Of a stretch of 63,802 bases of DNA, positions 51,356-60,190 are shown in pieces. A program made the position numbers and the translations under genes. The stretch lies in contig JACQXM010000009.1 of NCBI GenBank assembly GCA_016208685.1, positions 1-63,802 of the forward strand, written 5' to 3'. Below the pieces are notes generated by a model that saw only the letters and a program-made list of their open reading frames with translations, did no database searches and was not told where the DNA came from. Within the stretch, counting starts at the first letter, position 1. The number at the start of each line of letters is the position of its first letter. This stretch comes from Planctomycetota bacterium (GTDB taxonomy: Bacteria; Planctomycetota; Phycisphaerae; UBA1845).

Positions 51356-52654
51356 CTAGTTTCGATCGTCGACGAGCTTGGCTCCGTAGACGGATCGGGC
51401 TTCTCTCGCCGCTGCGTCCGCGCCATTGAAGGTCGCTCCCTGAAAGTTGTTGGTCACCGATCGCTCGCCGTGGGCGATGCGCTCCAGCGAGTCCAATATA
51501 CGCAGCGCCACACCGTACAACTGTTCGGCTTGCGGAGTGGACAAGCCCATCTGCCGTTGCAGGACGCCGCGCTCGATTTCCGCGTAAGGCGGAAGCTCGC
51601 CGGGGCTGGCGGCGGTGCGCACTTCTTCCTGCGCCTCGCGGCGCACGTCACGCATACGCCGCACGGCTTCGACTATCTGATCCGGCTCCATGCCCGCGAG
51701 CAGGTCGGGGGGAAGCAGTTTGAGCGCTGCGTTTACGTCGGCGCCGGATCCGCCGAGCTCGGTGATTCGCGCGGCAAGGTCGCCGCTTTTCTGAAGCTCG
51801 CGCGAGCGGGCCACATCTATGGGCTTGACCGCTTCTGGCTTGGCCACAAGCTCGGCGAAGTGGTGCGCGTCTATCCCCAGCGCCTGCAAGGTGCGCTCCA
51901 CGCGCTTCTTGTCCGGCATACCGCGGTCGAATTCGAGCCGGCCCTGCTGAATGGCGAACGCGGCGCGTTCCATGTTCTCCGGGGAAATCCCGGTACCGAA
52001 GAGGTTGCCCACGGCGCGATTGACGGAGGTTTCGTCGAGGTTGGGGAACTTGGTCCTGAGCCGCTCGGCTTCCTGGCGGGCGAGCACCGCCTGGTCGGCG
52101 TCGAAACCGCCTTCGGCCCGCAAGTCGGAAATGCGTTCCAGGGTGACTTGCTGCTCGGCCTGCTTTTCGAGCAATTCGTTGAGGGCTTCGGTCTGCTTGC
52201 GGGTCGCCTCCTCGACTTCTTCGCGGGCCTTCTTCTCGCGTTCCAGCCCCTCCACTACAACCTCGATGCCCTTACTGATAAGGGAAAACGCGACGGCTCC
52301 CGCGGCGAGCCAACCAAGGGCCTTGACGTTGTCGAGGACGCCCTTCTTGATGAAAACCAGAACGTTGCCGAGACCCTGGCCGCTGCCGGCCATGTCCCGC
52401 GCTACGCGCGAACCACGGACCAGGTTGGCGACGAACTGCCCAAGCTGCGGGTTGATTTGGTTGATTAACTGGAGGTAGGTTTCGGTGCTGGCGTTGAGTC
52501 TGGCCTGGTCAGCGGCGCTCTGCACCGCCTGGTCGCCGGCGGTCTGCGTTTGACCGCTAACCTTCGCCTGCGCGGCGGCGACCTGGCCGAGCTGCGCGGA
52601 GGCGTTCTCGGCGCCGGTTACTTCAACCGCGGCGGTGAGCTTCTGGTCGGCCAC
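51356..52654 (-). CDS. Tape-measure-like phage tail protein (short)
   Basis: The chosen start is GTG at 52654 with AGGGA upstream; the frame can open at a TTG seven codons earlier. The 432 residues begin with a short strand segment typical of tape-measure N-termini (KLTAAVEVTGAENASAQLGQ), continue with Ala/Gln-rich helices, a hydrophobic helix near 105-120 (ALGWLAAGAVAFSLIS) and long charged coiled coil (EREKKAREEVEEATRKQTEA). The C-terminal part is helical with scattered turns. It is short for a tape measure, so a tail-associated role is likely but the exact function is uncertain. Confidence 0.5.
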   Translation of the reverse strand: MADQKLTAAVEVTGAENASAQLGQVAAAQAKVSGQTQTAGDQAVQSAADQARLNASTETYLQLINQINPQLGQFVANLVRGSRVARDMAGSGQGLGNVLVFIKKGVLDNVKALGWLAAGAVAFSLISKGIEVVVEGLEREKKAREEVEEATRKQTEALNELLEKQAEQQVTLERISDLRAEGGFDADQAVLARQEAERLRTKFPNLDETSVNRAVGNLFGTGISPENMERAAFAIQQGRLEFDRGMPDKKRVERTLQALGIDAHHFAELVAKPEAVKPIDVARSRELQKSGDLAARITELGGSGADVNAALKLLPPDLLAGMEPDQIVEAVRRMRDVRREAQEEVRTAASPGELPPYAEIERGVLQRQMGLSTPQAEQLYGVALRILDSLERIAHGERSVTNNFQGATFNGADAAAREARSVYGAKLVDDRN

Positions 52655-52758
52655 AATTCCCTGCTTCGCGGGCAACCGCCCGAGTCATACTCACGGACGG
52701 GGCGGCAGACGCGCCCACCGCCCCGCCCGCTACGCCGGATAACGAGGTTGCGCGCCGG

Positions 52759-53679
52759 TTACGGCGCCGTGAATGTCACCTTGATGGCACGCTGCCAATA
52801 TCCGTACGTATACCGGAAGCGAGCACGAACGCCGTACAGGAACTTCTCCCGCATGAAGCCCTGGTCGCTCTGCGCCTCCAGAGCCGTAAACTCGATGGGC
52901 TCGCGGTCCTGGAAGATAAAGGGCCGCACCGCCACGTCGGTCTTAAGCAGGTAGAACACCGAAGCCGCGGTCAACCGCGGGAAGGCAATCACGCGGGCGG
53001 CGGACTGCAACACGTTGGTGGTGGATGCCACGATGCTGGCATTCACTGCTTCCAAAAAGTCGAGGTAGGTTCCCGGCGGAACGACGGCCACAAGCCCACT
53101 TGCCGACTGGTTCATCGGCTCGCCCTGGTCATCGACGAAGCTCAGAAGCTGGGCGATTGCGGTCTTGATCGCGGTGCGGCACTCGGCGACGGTGGGGGTG
53201 GTGGGAACCGCTGCCGTCGAGGCGATGTCGTTGTCCTGCGTTCCCGACAGCCCGGAGGCGTGAGTGGCGCCGAAGAACGGAACCCCGTCGTAGGAGTGGA
53301 AGCCGGCGGAATGGCCATTGACCAGCAGGCGTGCCACTTCGCTGTCACCGAAGGTGGCGGCACGTTCGGCCATTTCCCCGATGCGCAGCCGGACCTGTCC
53401 GGTCTGATCGTCGGAGAGCTCGTCGCGGTCCACTTCGAGGGTGAGTTCGTACTTGAGATTCTCCACGTCGTAGCGCTCGGCGAACAGCCCGCGGGCGAGG
53501 CGCCCGGTTCCGAATTCGCGGAGGGGCGGCACAGACCCAAGGAAACGGTGCCGCTCTACGTCCTTGTTGGACGGGTAGCGGGTGCAGAGATCGGGCCAGA
53601 GGCGCGGCGTGGCCGTGAAACGGTCAAAGAACTCGCTCCGCGCCCCGGCGAGGGTGAGCCCGGTGTCGATGATTGCCAT
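52759..53679 (-). CDS. Mu gpT-like major head protein
   Basis: AGGAGT precedes the ATG at 53679. The 306-residue sequence follows the Mu-like head subunit family: an N-terminal helix (LAGARSEFFDRF), a middle beta region (LKYELTLEVDRDELSDDQTG), and a C-terminal receptor-like end (EKFLYGVRARFRYTYGYW) typical of capsid proteins that pack into an HK97 shell. Capsid genes of Mu normally lie beside the gpI-like protease gene on the same strand; here the protease is on the other arm. Confidence 0.75.
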   Translation of the reverse strand: MAIIDTGLTLAGARSEFFDRFTATPRLWPDLCTRYPSNKDVERHRFLGSVPPLREFGTGRLARGLFAERYDVENLKYELTLEVDRDELSDDQTGQVRLRIGEMAERAATFGDSEVARLLVNGHSAGFHSYDGVPFFGATHASGLSGTQDNDIASTAAVPTTPTVAECRTAIKTAIAQLLSFVDDQGEPMNQSASGLVAVVPPGTYLDFLEAVNASIVASTTNVLQSAARVIAFPRLTAASVFYLLKTDVAVRPFIFQDREPIEFTALEAQSDQGFMREKFLYGVRARFRYTYGYWQRAIKVTFTAP

Positions 53680-53742
53680 TGCGTGTTACTCCTGTCCGCC
53701 CGCTTCCCTGACGGTCGCGGCGCTTTTCGTTTCGTGCCTTAA

Positions 53743-54507
53743 CTACACGTAGTCCACTTCCACCAGGAACGGGCCGGGATCGGCGGTGGTTCCGTTGGTT
53801 ACCGCGAGGGTGAGCACGTCGCCCTTGGCGGCGTGGGGGTTGGTGATGGCGCCCAGCGAAGCCACGGCGTTGGCGGCGGGGAAAGCGGGAGTGCCGTCGA
53901 AGGTTTCGCTGGCCACGGTTCCGGCGTCGATGGCCACGGCGACCACGCAGGTGTTGGAACCGTCGATGCCGGCGGCGGCGGTCGCCTGGTTGACCACGCG
54001 GGCGGCGACGATCCAGGCATCGTGAGTGAAGCTGTGGATCGCCCGGGCGGCGATGTCGGCGCCGGCGGAAAGATTCTCCACGGCGTGGGTGACGGTCTTG
54101 ACCAGGGCGCCTTCGGGGTCAATGCGCAGGATGATGTTGCCGGTGGACACGAAGTCCTGCACAATGCCGACGTAACTGTTGCCGACGGCGGCGAAGGTGA
54201 GCGTGGCATCGTCGCTGGCGAACACCGGGCGCCCCACGTCGGTGATCGCAGCGCCGGTTAAGGAGTGGCCGAAGTCGCCGAGGGTGTAGACGCGGACGGT
54301 TTTCGCGGCGGCGGCGCCGGCGGAGTTGTCGCACTCCTCGTAAGCGATGCCCGCGAACCTGTCGCCGGCGGAGAGGGGCTGGGCGTAGCCGGTAGCGGCG
54401 ATGCCGACCAGGGCGCCTTTGTACACGTGCTTGGCGGCGCCGACGGCGTAGGTGCGAAGCTCCTGGTCAATGTAATGGTCAACGTTGCGGTTGGCGGTAA
54501 GCGCCAT
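53743..54507 (-). CDS. Capsid cement/decoration-like protein
   Basis: GGAGGA lies before the ATG at 54507. The 254-residue protein has an N-terminal part (TANRNVDHYIDQELRTYAVG, then GALVGIAATGYAQPLSAGD) that resembles the small capsid-associated proteins often encoded beside phage major capsid genes. A Gly/Ala-rich beta domain of about 130 residues extends it. It is 63 bases upstream of the gpT-like gene on the same strand, consistent with joint assembly. The C-terminal extension is unassigned. Confidence 0.6.
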   Translation of the reverse strand: MALTANRNVDHYIDQELRTYAVGAAKHVYKGALVGIAATGYAQPLSAGDRFAGIAYEECDNSAGAAAAKTVRVYTLGDFGHSLTGAAITDVGRPVFASDDATLTFAAVGNSYVGIVQDFVSTGNIILRIDPEGALVKTVTHAVENLSAGADIAARAIHSFTHDAWIVAARVVNQATAAAGIDGSNTCVVAVAIDAGTVASETFDGTPAFPAANAVASLGAITNPHAAKGDVLTLAVTNGTTADPGPFLVEVDYV

Positions 54508-54578
54508 GGTTTCGGTCCTCCATGACCGGTGTTACATGTGTGTCACCGCGGCATCCGTGCCGCGGGGTTAATCGCGTC

Positions 54579-55082
54579 TTACGACTTCTCAGCGGACTTC
54601 ACCAGAAACTGTGCCAAGATGCCCTTGAGTGTCTCTTCATCGCTCGGCCTGCGGGTGAGGGCGGCAACGATCGCGGAGTTCTGGTCGGTCTTCTTCGCTA
54701 TGGCCTTGTGAAGGTCATCGAGCGCCTGCTCGCACGAGTGATGAAAGAAATTGAGCGCCATTTCCTCGAACGACATCTCCGAGGGCGGCTTCTTCGAGCG
54801 GTGCTTGGGAAACGCGGAAGTGAACGCCTCCAGGCAGGCGATAATCGCCTCCGCCAAGGTAATCCGTCCCTTGTCCAAGTCCACCGCGCGGGCCATTGCG
54901 TTCGTGTCGTACCGACTCATCGGTTGGCCAAGGTAGCTGATGAGTGCGGCGGTTACGATCTTCGTAAACGTCGTTCCGGTGGTTCTCGCGTAGCCCTCGA
55001 TGACCGTGTCGAGGTCCTTGTTGATATAGAAGGTCTTCTGCCGTTTTGCCACGCCAGTGGGCTCCGCCGCTTTCGTCTTCAT
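54579..55082 (-). CDS. Ribbon-helix-helix domain protein
   Basis: The 167-residue product starts at 55082 with GGAG about 10 bases upstream. Residues about 15-60 (KTFYINKDLDTVIEGYARTT) have a ribbon-helix-helix pattern: a short basic strand followed by two helices. The remainder is helical, with EEMALNFFHHSCEQALDDLH. It is the first gene leftward of the divergent promoter and may repress both arms; the reverse possibility, a structural protein, is less likely. Confidence 0.6.
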   Translation of the reverse strand: MKTKAAEPTGVAKRQKTFYINKDLDTVIEGYARTTGTTFTKIVTAALISYLGQPMSRYDTNAMARAVDLDKGRITLAEAIIACLEAFTSAFPKHRSKKPPSEMSFEEMALNFFHHSCEQALDDLHKAIAKKTDQNSAIVAALTRRPSDEETLKGILAQFLVKSAEKS

Positions 55083-55145
55083 ATCACGACTCCGTGATCC
55101 TACGGGTTGCTGCCGTGGCGGCCAAGCCGCGCAATCGTCGACCCA

Positions 55146-55174
55146 ATTATACCATACGTTTGCCTTGCATGCAA
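55146..55174 (-). promoter_or_regulatory. Leftward promoter of the divergent pair
   Basis: On the minus strand TTGCAT (complement of 55169-55174), a 17-base spacer and TATAAT (complement of 55146-55151) form a near-consensus sigma-70 promoter for the ribbon-helix-helix gene and possibly the structural genes beyond. Confidence 0.75.
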
Positions 55175-55193
55175 GTCCATCGTGTGGTATAAT
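55165..55193 (+). promoter_or_regulatory. Rightward promoter of the divergent pair
   Basis: TTGCAT (55165-55170), a 17-base spacer and TATAAT (55188-55193). The two -35 boxes overlap in the palindrome TTGCATGCAA (55165-55174), so the two polymerases would compete. Confidence 0.75.
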
Positions 55194-55431
55194 GGTGTAG
55201 CGACGAGTCGGGCGGCTTGTTGCCCGCTCGATGAACTCCGTGGTGCACGGGGGTAAGGGGGTTTGCGCGCGGGCGGTGCGATCCGGCTCGCCGGCGCGCG
55301 GAGTAATAAGGAAGCGCGAACCGGCGGGGCGGGTCGCAGGCGGGGTAGGCGGTTGGCCGGCGGCGGTCGCCGGCCGGGAGGTATGGTTGCGGCGCCGGTG
55401 GTTCGACGCCGGGTTGCAGGAGGAAACGGTC

Positions 55432-55977
55432 ATGGCAAGGGTCGCAGGAACGGCTCGGCGGGGGCGGGGAACGGCGCAACGGCCGGCGCGTGGTGTGGCC
55501 GCGACGCGGCGGAAAGCGGACGGCGACGCCGGGCCGCGCGGGCCGGTGGGGGGGACACGCAAAGTGAGTTTGCGGCTCCCGGAACCGCTCGCGTACCTGT
55601 TGGGCGACGCGGTGGGCAAGGCCGGGGACGAAGGTACGAAGGCACGGAGGGAAGTCGCGCACGGTGAGCACGGTGATGCCCTGGCGGCGTTGGACGCAGT
55701 ACCGAGCGTGGACCGCGAGTATGGGTACGAAGACGTCGTCGAATCGCTTGCGGTCGTGCGCGGCATGCTAGAGTTTGGAGAGGCCGACGAATCATGCGAC
55801 CTGACGGACCTTGCCAACACGATTTGGAACCACGGAGACGAGGACGACGCTGTGGAGGGCTGGTTGGCGTTGGTTCCGATTGCGGCGCGCGTGCTTGCCC
55901 GAGCGGGGAAGGCAATGGAGTCGAAGCGGCGGGACCTGAGGGAGCGGAATGCGGCGGCGAAGGTGACGGCGGAGTAA
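55432..55977 (+). CDS. Unknown phage-region protein, 181 residues
   Basis: AGGAGG precedes the ATG at 55432; the longer frame upstream reads as Gly/Arg-rich shadow sequence. The first 55 residues are basic and low-complexity. The following part has a predicted strand-helix start (KVSLRLPEPLAYLLGD), an acidic segment (REYGYEDVVESLAVVRGML) and a helical C-terminus (AIAARVLARAGKAM-like). It is the first gene after the rightward promoter, where Mu-type elements encode regulatory or early proteins. No family was recognised. Confidence 0.5.
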   Translation: MARVAGTARRGRGTAQRPARGVAATRRKADGDAGPRGPVGGTRKVSLRLPEPLAYLLGDAVGKAGDEGTKARREVAHGEHGDALAALDAVPSVDREYGYEDVVESLAVVRGMLEFGEADESCDLTDLANTIWNHGDEDDAVEGWLALVPIAARVLARAGKAMESKRRDLRERNAAAKVTAE

Positions 55978-55980
55978 GGC

Positions 55981-56187
55981 GTGGAGATCTGCGGGGATCA
56001 AATCGAGTTCACGACGAAGCGGCGGAAGCTGACGGCGGAGCTTGTCGAAATGCTGCCCGGCGTGCCGGTGGACAAGCTGGAATTGCTGCGCGACGCGGCA
56101 GAAGGGTGGGCGGTTGAAGCCGCGCAAGAGGCGTGCGACAAGGTGCTGCGTCTTGTCAATCAGAGACAGCCGCGCAAGGGAGCATGA
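55981..56187 (+). CDS. Small helical protein, 68 residues
   Basis: A GTG at 55981 starts 3 bases after the previous stop. The sequence (GDQIEFTTKRRKLTAELVEM...) forms two helices and ends in a basic tail. It is possibly an early regulatory or DNA-binding protein; no family was recognised. Confidence 0.45.
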   Translation: MEICGDQIEFTTKRRKLTAELVEMLPGVPVDKLELLRDAAEGWAVEAAQEACDKVLRLVNQRQPRKGA

Positions 56188-56191
56188 GACG

Positions 56192-56512
56192 GTGAACGAC
56201 GCGAAGCCCGGTCAACGGCCGACCAAACTCCCGAAACCCGTCGCGTTTCCACCGCTGGACGCTAAGGCGATGGGAGCGCGGATTCGCGCGGCGCGCGAAA
56301 GCCGGAAGTGGTCACAGCGGCAATTGGCGTCCGCGATCGGGCGGTCCAAAGTCTCGGTGACTACTTACGAATCGGCGCGGGTTTGCCCGTCGGTTGCGAC
56401 CCTCGTGGCGCTGGCCAAAGCGCTGGATCGCTCGCTCGACTGGCTGGCGATGGGCCGGCCACGCCGCTGGGTACACGGAAAATGGGCGGGCGGGGGGGGT
56501 CGGCTTCCTTGA
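56192..56512 (+). CDS. Cro/CI-type helix-turn-helix protein
   Basis: AAGGGAG sits about 10 bases before the GTG at 56192. Residues about 30-90 form an HTH_3 domain (IRAARESRKWSQRQLASAIG, then SKVSVTTYESARVCPSVATL) with the five-helix pattern of phage repressors. The 106-residue protein has a basic, disordered N-terminus and a Gly/Arg-rich tail. In a Mu-like context it may control the switch between integration and transposition. Confidence 0.7.
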   Translation: MNDAKPGQRPTKLPKPVAFPPLDAKAMGARIRAARESRKWSQRQLASAIGRSKVSVTTYESARVCPSVATLVALAKALDRSLDWLAMGRPRRWVHGKWAGGGGRLP

Positions 56513-56568
56513 CCGATTCTGCGCCCGCGGCTCCGCCCGGCCCTGAGTCGTCGTTTCCATCCTGGATC

Positions 56569-56684
56569 GGGGCGGCGCGGCCTCGGGATTCCTCCGCGCC
56601 GCCCCACCAAGGATGCGACGCGGAGGACGGAGTTTCCTTTCCTGCGGCCCGCCCGGGGCCTCCTGGTCTCCTCCCCGGGCGGGC
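56569..56684. promoter_or_regulatory. Two strong adjacent hairpins in the repressor-protease spacer
   Basis: GGGGCGGCGCGG (56569-56580) pairs perfectly with CCGCGCCGCCCC (56594-56605), and GCCCGCCCGGGG (56647-56658) with CCCCGGGCGGGC (56673-56684). Each stem has 12 pairs. No T tract follows. They may form a structured leader before the protease gene or block read-through. Confidence 0.55.
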
Positions 56685-56774
56685 GCGGTAAGGAACGGCT
56701 GGCGGGGCACGCAGGACGATCTTCGACGCGACCAGGACGGGCGCGTAAGTAGAAGTAAGTGAAAGGAATCACGG

Positions 56775-57788
56775 ATGTCAGATATGTGGCAGGACAAGGC
56801 GGTGGACACGGTGCCCTTTGCGGCGCCGGAGGTGGGCGCGGGACTCAAGACGGTGCGGCTTGCGCCGTGGGGCGAAGTGGTGAGCGTCAAGGGGAAGTTC
56901 CTGGTGGACGAACAGGCGGCGGCGAGCATCGTGGAGGCGTTCAAGCGTCACGGCGTGGCACTACCCATCGACCAGGAACACGACACGCTGCCGGAGTACG
57001 CCCCGCCGGCGGGAGCGCGGGGCGCGGTGGGCTGGATCGAGGAAGTGTACGCCGAACCGGGCAAGGGGCTGTTCGGCCTGGTCAAGTGGAGCGACCGGGG
57101 GCGGGACCTGGTGCGCAGCGAAGCGTACCGCTATCTGTCGCCGGTGTTGGTGATCCGCAAGAGCGACGGCCGGGCGGTGGAACTGCACTCCGCGGCGCTG
57201 ACCACGAAGCCGGCGATTCCCAAGATGGAAAAGCTCGCGGCGAGCGCCAACGCGGCGGGGGAAGTGACCGCAACGGGCGCGGCGGTGGGCCGTGCGGAAG
57301 TCACGCTGAGCAACGATGCCAAGGTCGCGGCACTGACGCGCAGCACTCTGGGGCTTCCCGGCGACGCCGACCTGGCGACGGTGGCGCAGGCGCTGTCGCG
57401 GCGCACGGCGTCGGATGCGGAAGTCACGGCGCGGCGGTCGGCGGAAGCGTTCGTCGATGACCTGGTCCGCGGCAACAAGCTCAATCCGCACGGCGCTGGC
57501 TTCGCGGAGAGCCGCGAGGCGTGGGTCACGCTGGCGATGACCGACCGCGCCACGGCGGAGAAGCTGGGCGCGAGCCTTACGCCGCTGGTGGAGCCGGGGC
57601 GCACGCGGGCGCCGGATCGCGCCGTGGTGGACCGGATGCGGTTCATCGGGGAAGCGCGCAGGGAATGGGCGGGCAACCGCACCACGCGCGGGCTGACCAG
57701 TGAGAAGGCGTACGTTGCCAACGCGCTGCGGGAAGCGGGGTTGGCGCCGCTGAAATCGGAGGAAACGGCGGACCTGGTCGCGGTCTAA
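56775..57788 (+). CDS. Mu gpI-like protease/scaffold protein
   Basis: The product has 337 residues; AAAGGA precedes the ATG. The N-terminal half matches the phage I-like protease family: a beta start (VRLAPWGEVVSVKGKFLVD), the catalytic-site segment ALPIDQEHDT (His in IDxxH) and RSEAYRYLSPVLVI. The C-terminal half is helical and scaffold-like. In Mu, this protein processes or scaffolds the head before maturation and lies next to gpT. Here it is encoded on the transposition arm, five bases before the transposase gene. Confidence 0.72.
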   Translation: MSDMWQDKAVDTVPFAAPEVGAGLKTVRLAPWGEVVSVKGKFLVDEQAAASIVEAFKRHGVALPIDQEHDTLPEYAPPAGARGAVGWIEEVYAEPGKGLFGLVKWSDRGRDLVRSEAYRYLSPVLVIRKSDGRAVELHSAALTTKPAIPKMEKLAASANAAGEVTATGAAVGRAEVTLSNDAKVAALTRSTLGLPGDADLATVAQALSRRTASDAEVTARRSAEAFVDDLVRGNKLNPHGAGFAESREAWVTLAMTDRATAEKLGASLTPLVEPGRTRAPDRAVVDRMRFIGEARREWAGNRTTRGLTSEKAYVANALREAGLAPLKSEETADLVAV

Positions 57789-57793
57789 AGGCC

Positions 57794-60190
57794 ATGGCGC
57801 AGGCGATTCGACAAAGCGAGTCGAACCCCACGGCCGGCGACTGGCTGACCGTGGACGAAGCGGCGGCGCTGACCGGCGAGAGCCCGCGCACCTGGCAGCG
57901 GCGGGCGGCGTGGGAAGCCCAGCAAGCGGCAACCCGAAACCGGCAGTCCCTTGCGCTCCTGCGGCGCCCCGCCGATGGGGGAAGGCCTAGCTGGTACGTG
58001 CACCGCTCGCTTGACCCGGTGCTGACGCGCTTCCCGGCGCCCGACGAACGCACGCAGCGCGCCTTGCCGACGCTGAGAACTCGGTACCCGGACGCGAAGG
58101 TGGACGAAGCTCGCGTGCGGTTCGCGTGGCTGCAAAGGTGGCGTGAGCTTTGCGCCGGCAAGCCCGGGGTTCCTGAGGAGCTTCTCGCGGAACGGGTGGT
58201 GGGGGAAGCCCGCGCGGTGCACGGCGAAGACTATCCGATCTCCTACCGCACGCTGCGGAACTGGCGGCGACTGCACGACGCGATGGGACCGGAGGGGCAG
58301 ATTGCCGGCCTGGAGGCGCTGATTGACAAGCGGGGACTGTCGGAAGTGCCGCTGGGGCAGCGGGGGCGCGACCAGGCGGCGATCGACTACTTCTACTCTG
58401 TCTACCGCTCACAGGCGAAGCACTCCATCAAAATGGCGCATCGGTGCACGGTGCACAAGGCCGAGGAGGCAGGCTGGAAGTGGCCGAAGAGCTACGCCGC
58501 GACGCAGAAATGGCTCGCATGCCACGATGAAATCCACCAGACGTACCTGGACCGCGAGGGGCCGACGGCCTACGGGCACAAGGATCGCCCCTACCTCGAT
58601 ATTAACTGGGAAACGATCGAACCCGGTTTCTGGTATGTCCTGGACCACACGCAGGCGGACTTTTGGGCACGCGGCGACAACGGGAAGGTGTTCCGGCCCT
58701 GGCTTACCGTGGTGCTTGATTGCCGGAGTCGGTGTGTCACCGGTTGGCGCCTGGGCCAATCGGCGAATCAGGACGCGATCGTCGCGGCGTGCCTTATGGC
58801 CTTCACGCAGTGGGCGGTGCCTTCACGGATTCGCATTGACCGGGGGAAGGACTTCGAGTGCGAGCTGCTTACCGGGGTGACCAAGCAGGAACGCTTGCGC
58901 TACCGCCACGAACTTGGCCCGGACTGGCAGGACAAGCTCCGCCGGCAGGAAGAATCGCAGTGGCTGGGAGTCTTCGGCGAGCTGGGCATCGACTTGATCC
59001 GGTCGATTGCCTATGAGGCGCGAAGCAAGGCGCTGGTCGAACGCTTCTTCCGCACCTTTGAAGAACAATGTGCGAAGGCCTTCGCGTCCTACACCGGAAA
59101 CTCGCCGGAGCATCGCCCGGAGTGCAGCGAGGAGCTCCGTGGGGACGCGGACGTTCCGTCGCTGGAAGAGAGCCGCAAGTGGGTGGGAGAGTGGATCGAC
59201 CTGTATCATCGTTTGCCGCACGGCGGGCTTCACGGCGCTGCGCCGCTTACGGTGTGGGGGCAGGCAACGAGCCTGCGGCGTGCCCGCGACGAACACCTGC
59301 TGACCTTGATGCAGTCGCGGGGGGTCTACCGCGTTGGTCCGAACGGGGTTTCGTTCCGTATTGCCGGTCGGACACTCACCTACGGGAAGAGTTGCACCGC
59401 GCTGTACCGCCATACCGGTCGGGACGTGTTCATCACCCTGGACCCCAACGACGCAAGCTGCTGCTTCGCATGGACGGCGGATCGCGGGCAGCGGCGGTAC
59501 ATCGGGCGACTGGAGTGCAACGGGCGGATCTCCGCCAACACCTCGGTGGAGGTGCTCCGCGAGGCGATGCGCGAGAAGGGACGGCGGGACAAGCTGCTCC
59601 GCCGTGCGGCGGCGGAGGCGCCGAAGCGCATGCGCACCGCGGGGCAGGAAGTGGCCGCGATGCAGCTTCAAGAACTGGAGCGGCTGCGCAAGACGGGCAC
59701 GTACGACACGGGAAACGCGCCCAACATCGTCCCGGTTCGCACGGGGTTTGAAGGCGGTGCGATGCCGGTCCGAACCGCGAACGAACGGAGGCCGGAAACC
59801 GTTGAGGAACACTCGCTCAGGGACTTGTTTCTGCCGGAAGAGCCGGACGAGGAAGAAGACGACGATGACCGCAACCTCGGCTCCTATTGCTCCAAAGAAG
59901 AGGACCTGGACGACGACCCGGAGCCGTCGAGCGGACTCCGCTCCTATTGCTCCAAAGAAGAGGACCTCGGCGGCGACGATGAAGGCACGGAAGACGACAT
60001 GGCGGACCTGTTCTCCGAGCCGCTACCAAAGATGCCGAGGAATGCGGGGGCAGAACACGACAGGTTCTGGAACGTAAAGCACGTAGCGCCTGAGGATGAA
60101 GGCGACAACCACGGCACGGAGGCCGATCAACCACAAGCGGACTCTTTGAGTCTGATCGCGGGGAATCGGCATGCCGGACGAACCGAGTAA
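57794..60190 (+). CDS. MuA-like DDE transposase
   Basis: The product has 798 residues. An N-terminal helix-turn-helix (WLTVDEAAALTGESPRTWQR) is followed by further DNA-binding helices. The retroviral-integrase-like core carries D284 (VLDHTQADFW), D349 (RIDRGKDF) and E416 (LVERFFRTFEEQ), with spacing near that of Mu. A beta-barrel-like part follows (about 480-590). The last 200 residues are acidic and include a duplicated SYCSKEEDL. It would cut and join element ends, probably activated by the AAA+ partner encoded 20 bases before its stop. Confidence 0.88.
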   Translation: MAQAIRQSESNPTAGDWLTVDEAAALTGESPRTWQRRAAWEAQQAATRNRQSLALLRRPADGGRPSWYVHRSLDPVLTRFPAPDERTQRALPTLRTRYPDAKVDEARVRFAWLQRWRELCAGKPGVPEELLAERVVGEARAVHGEDYPISYRTLRNWRRLHDAMGPEGQIAGLEALIDKRGLSEVPLGQRGRDQAAIDYFYSVYRSQAKHSIKMAHRCTVHKAEEAGWKWPKSYAATQKWLACHDEIHQTYLDREGPTAYGHKDRPYLDINWETIEPGFWYVLDHTQADFWARGDNGKVFRPWLTVVLDCRSRCVTGWRLGQSANQDAIVAACLMAFTQWAVPSRIRIDRGKDFECELLTGVTKQERLRYRHELGPDWQDKLRRQEESQWLGVFGELGIDLIRSIAYEARSKALVERFFRTFEEQCAKAFASYTGNSPEHRPECSEELRGDADVPSLEESRKWVGEWIDLYHRLPHGGLHGAAPLTVWGQATSLRRARDEHLLTLMQSRGVYRVGPNGVSFRIAGRTLTYGKSCTALYRHTGRDVFITLDPNDASCCFAWTADRGQRRYIGRLECNGRISANTSVEVLREAMREKGRRDKLLRRAAAEAPKRMRTAGQEVAAMQLQELERLRKTGTYDTGNAPNIVPVRTGFEGGAMPVRTANERRPETVEEHSLRDLFLPEEPDEEEDDDDRNLGSYCSKEEDLDDDPEPSSGLRSYCSKEEDLGGDDEGTEDDMADLFSEPLPKMPRNAGAEHDRFWNVKHVAPEDEGDNHGTEADQPQADSLSLIAGNRHAGRTE
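59884..59971 (+). repeat. Intragenic 27-bp direct repeat in the transposase tail
   Basis: CTCCTATTGCTCCAAAGAAG occurs at about 59881 and again at about 59941, sixty bases apart, encoding SYCSKEEDL twice. Both copies are preceded by similar acidic or Ser/Pro linkers. Confidence 0.7.

Noticed and set aside
55231..55431. N-terminal extension of the first rightward gene
   Set aside because: A strong AGGAGG before the ATG at 55432 and the Gly/Arg-rich shadow character of upstream codons favour the shorter product.
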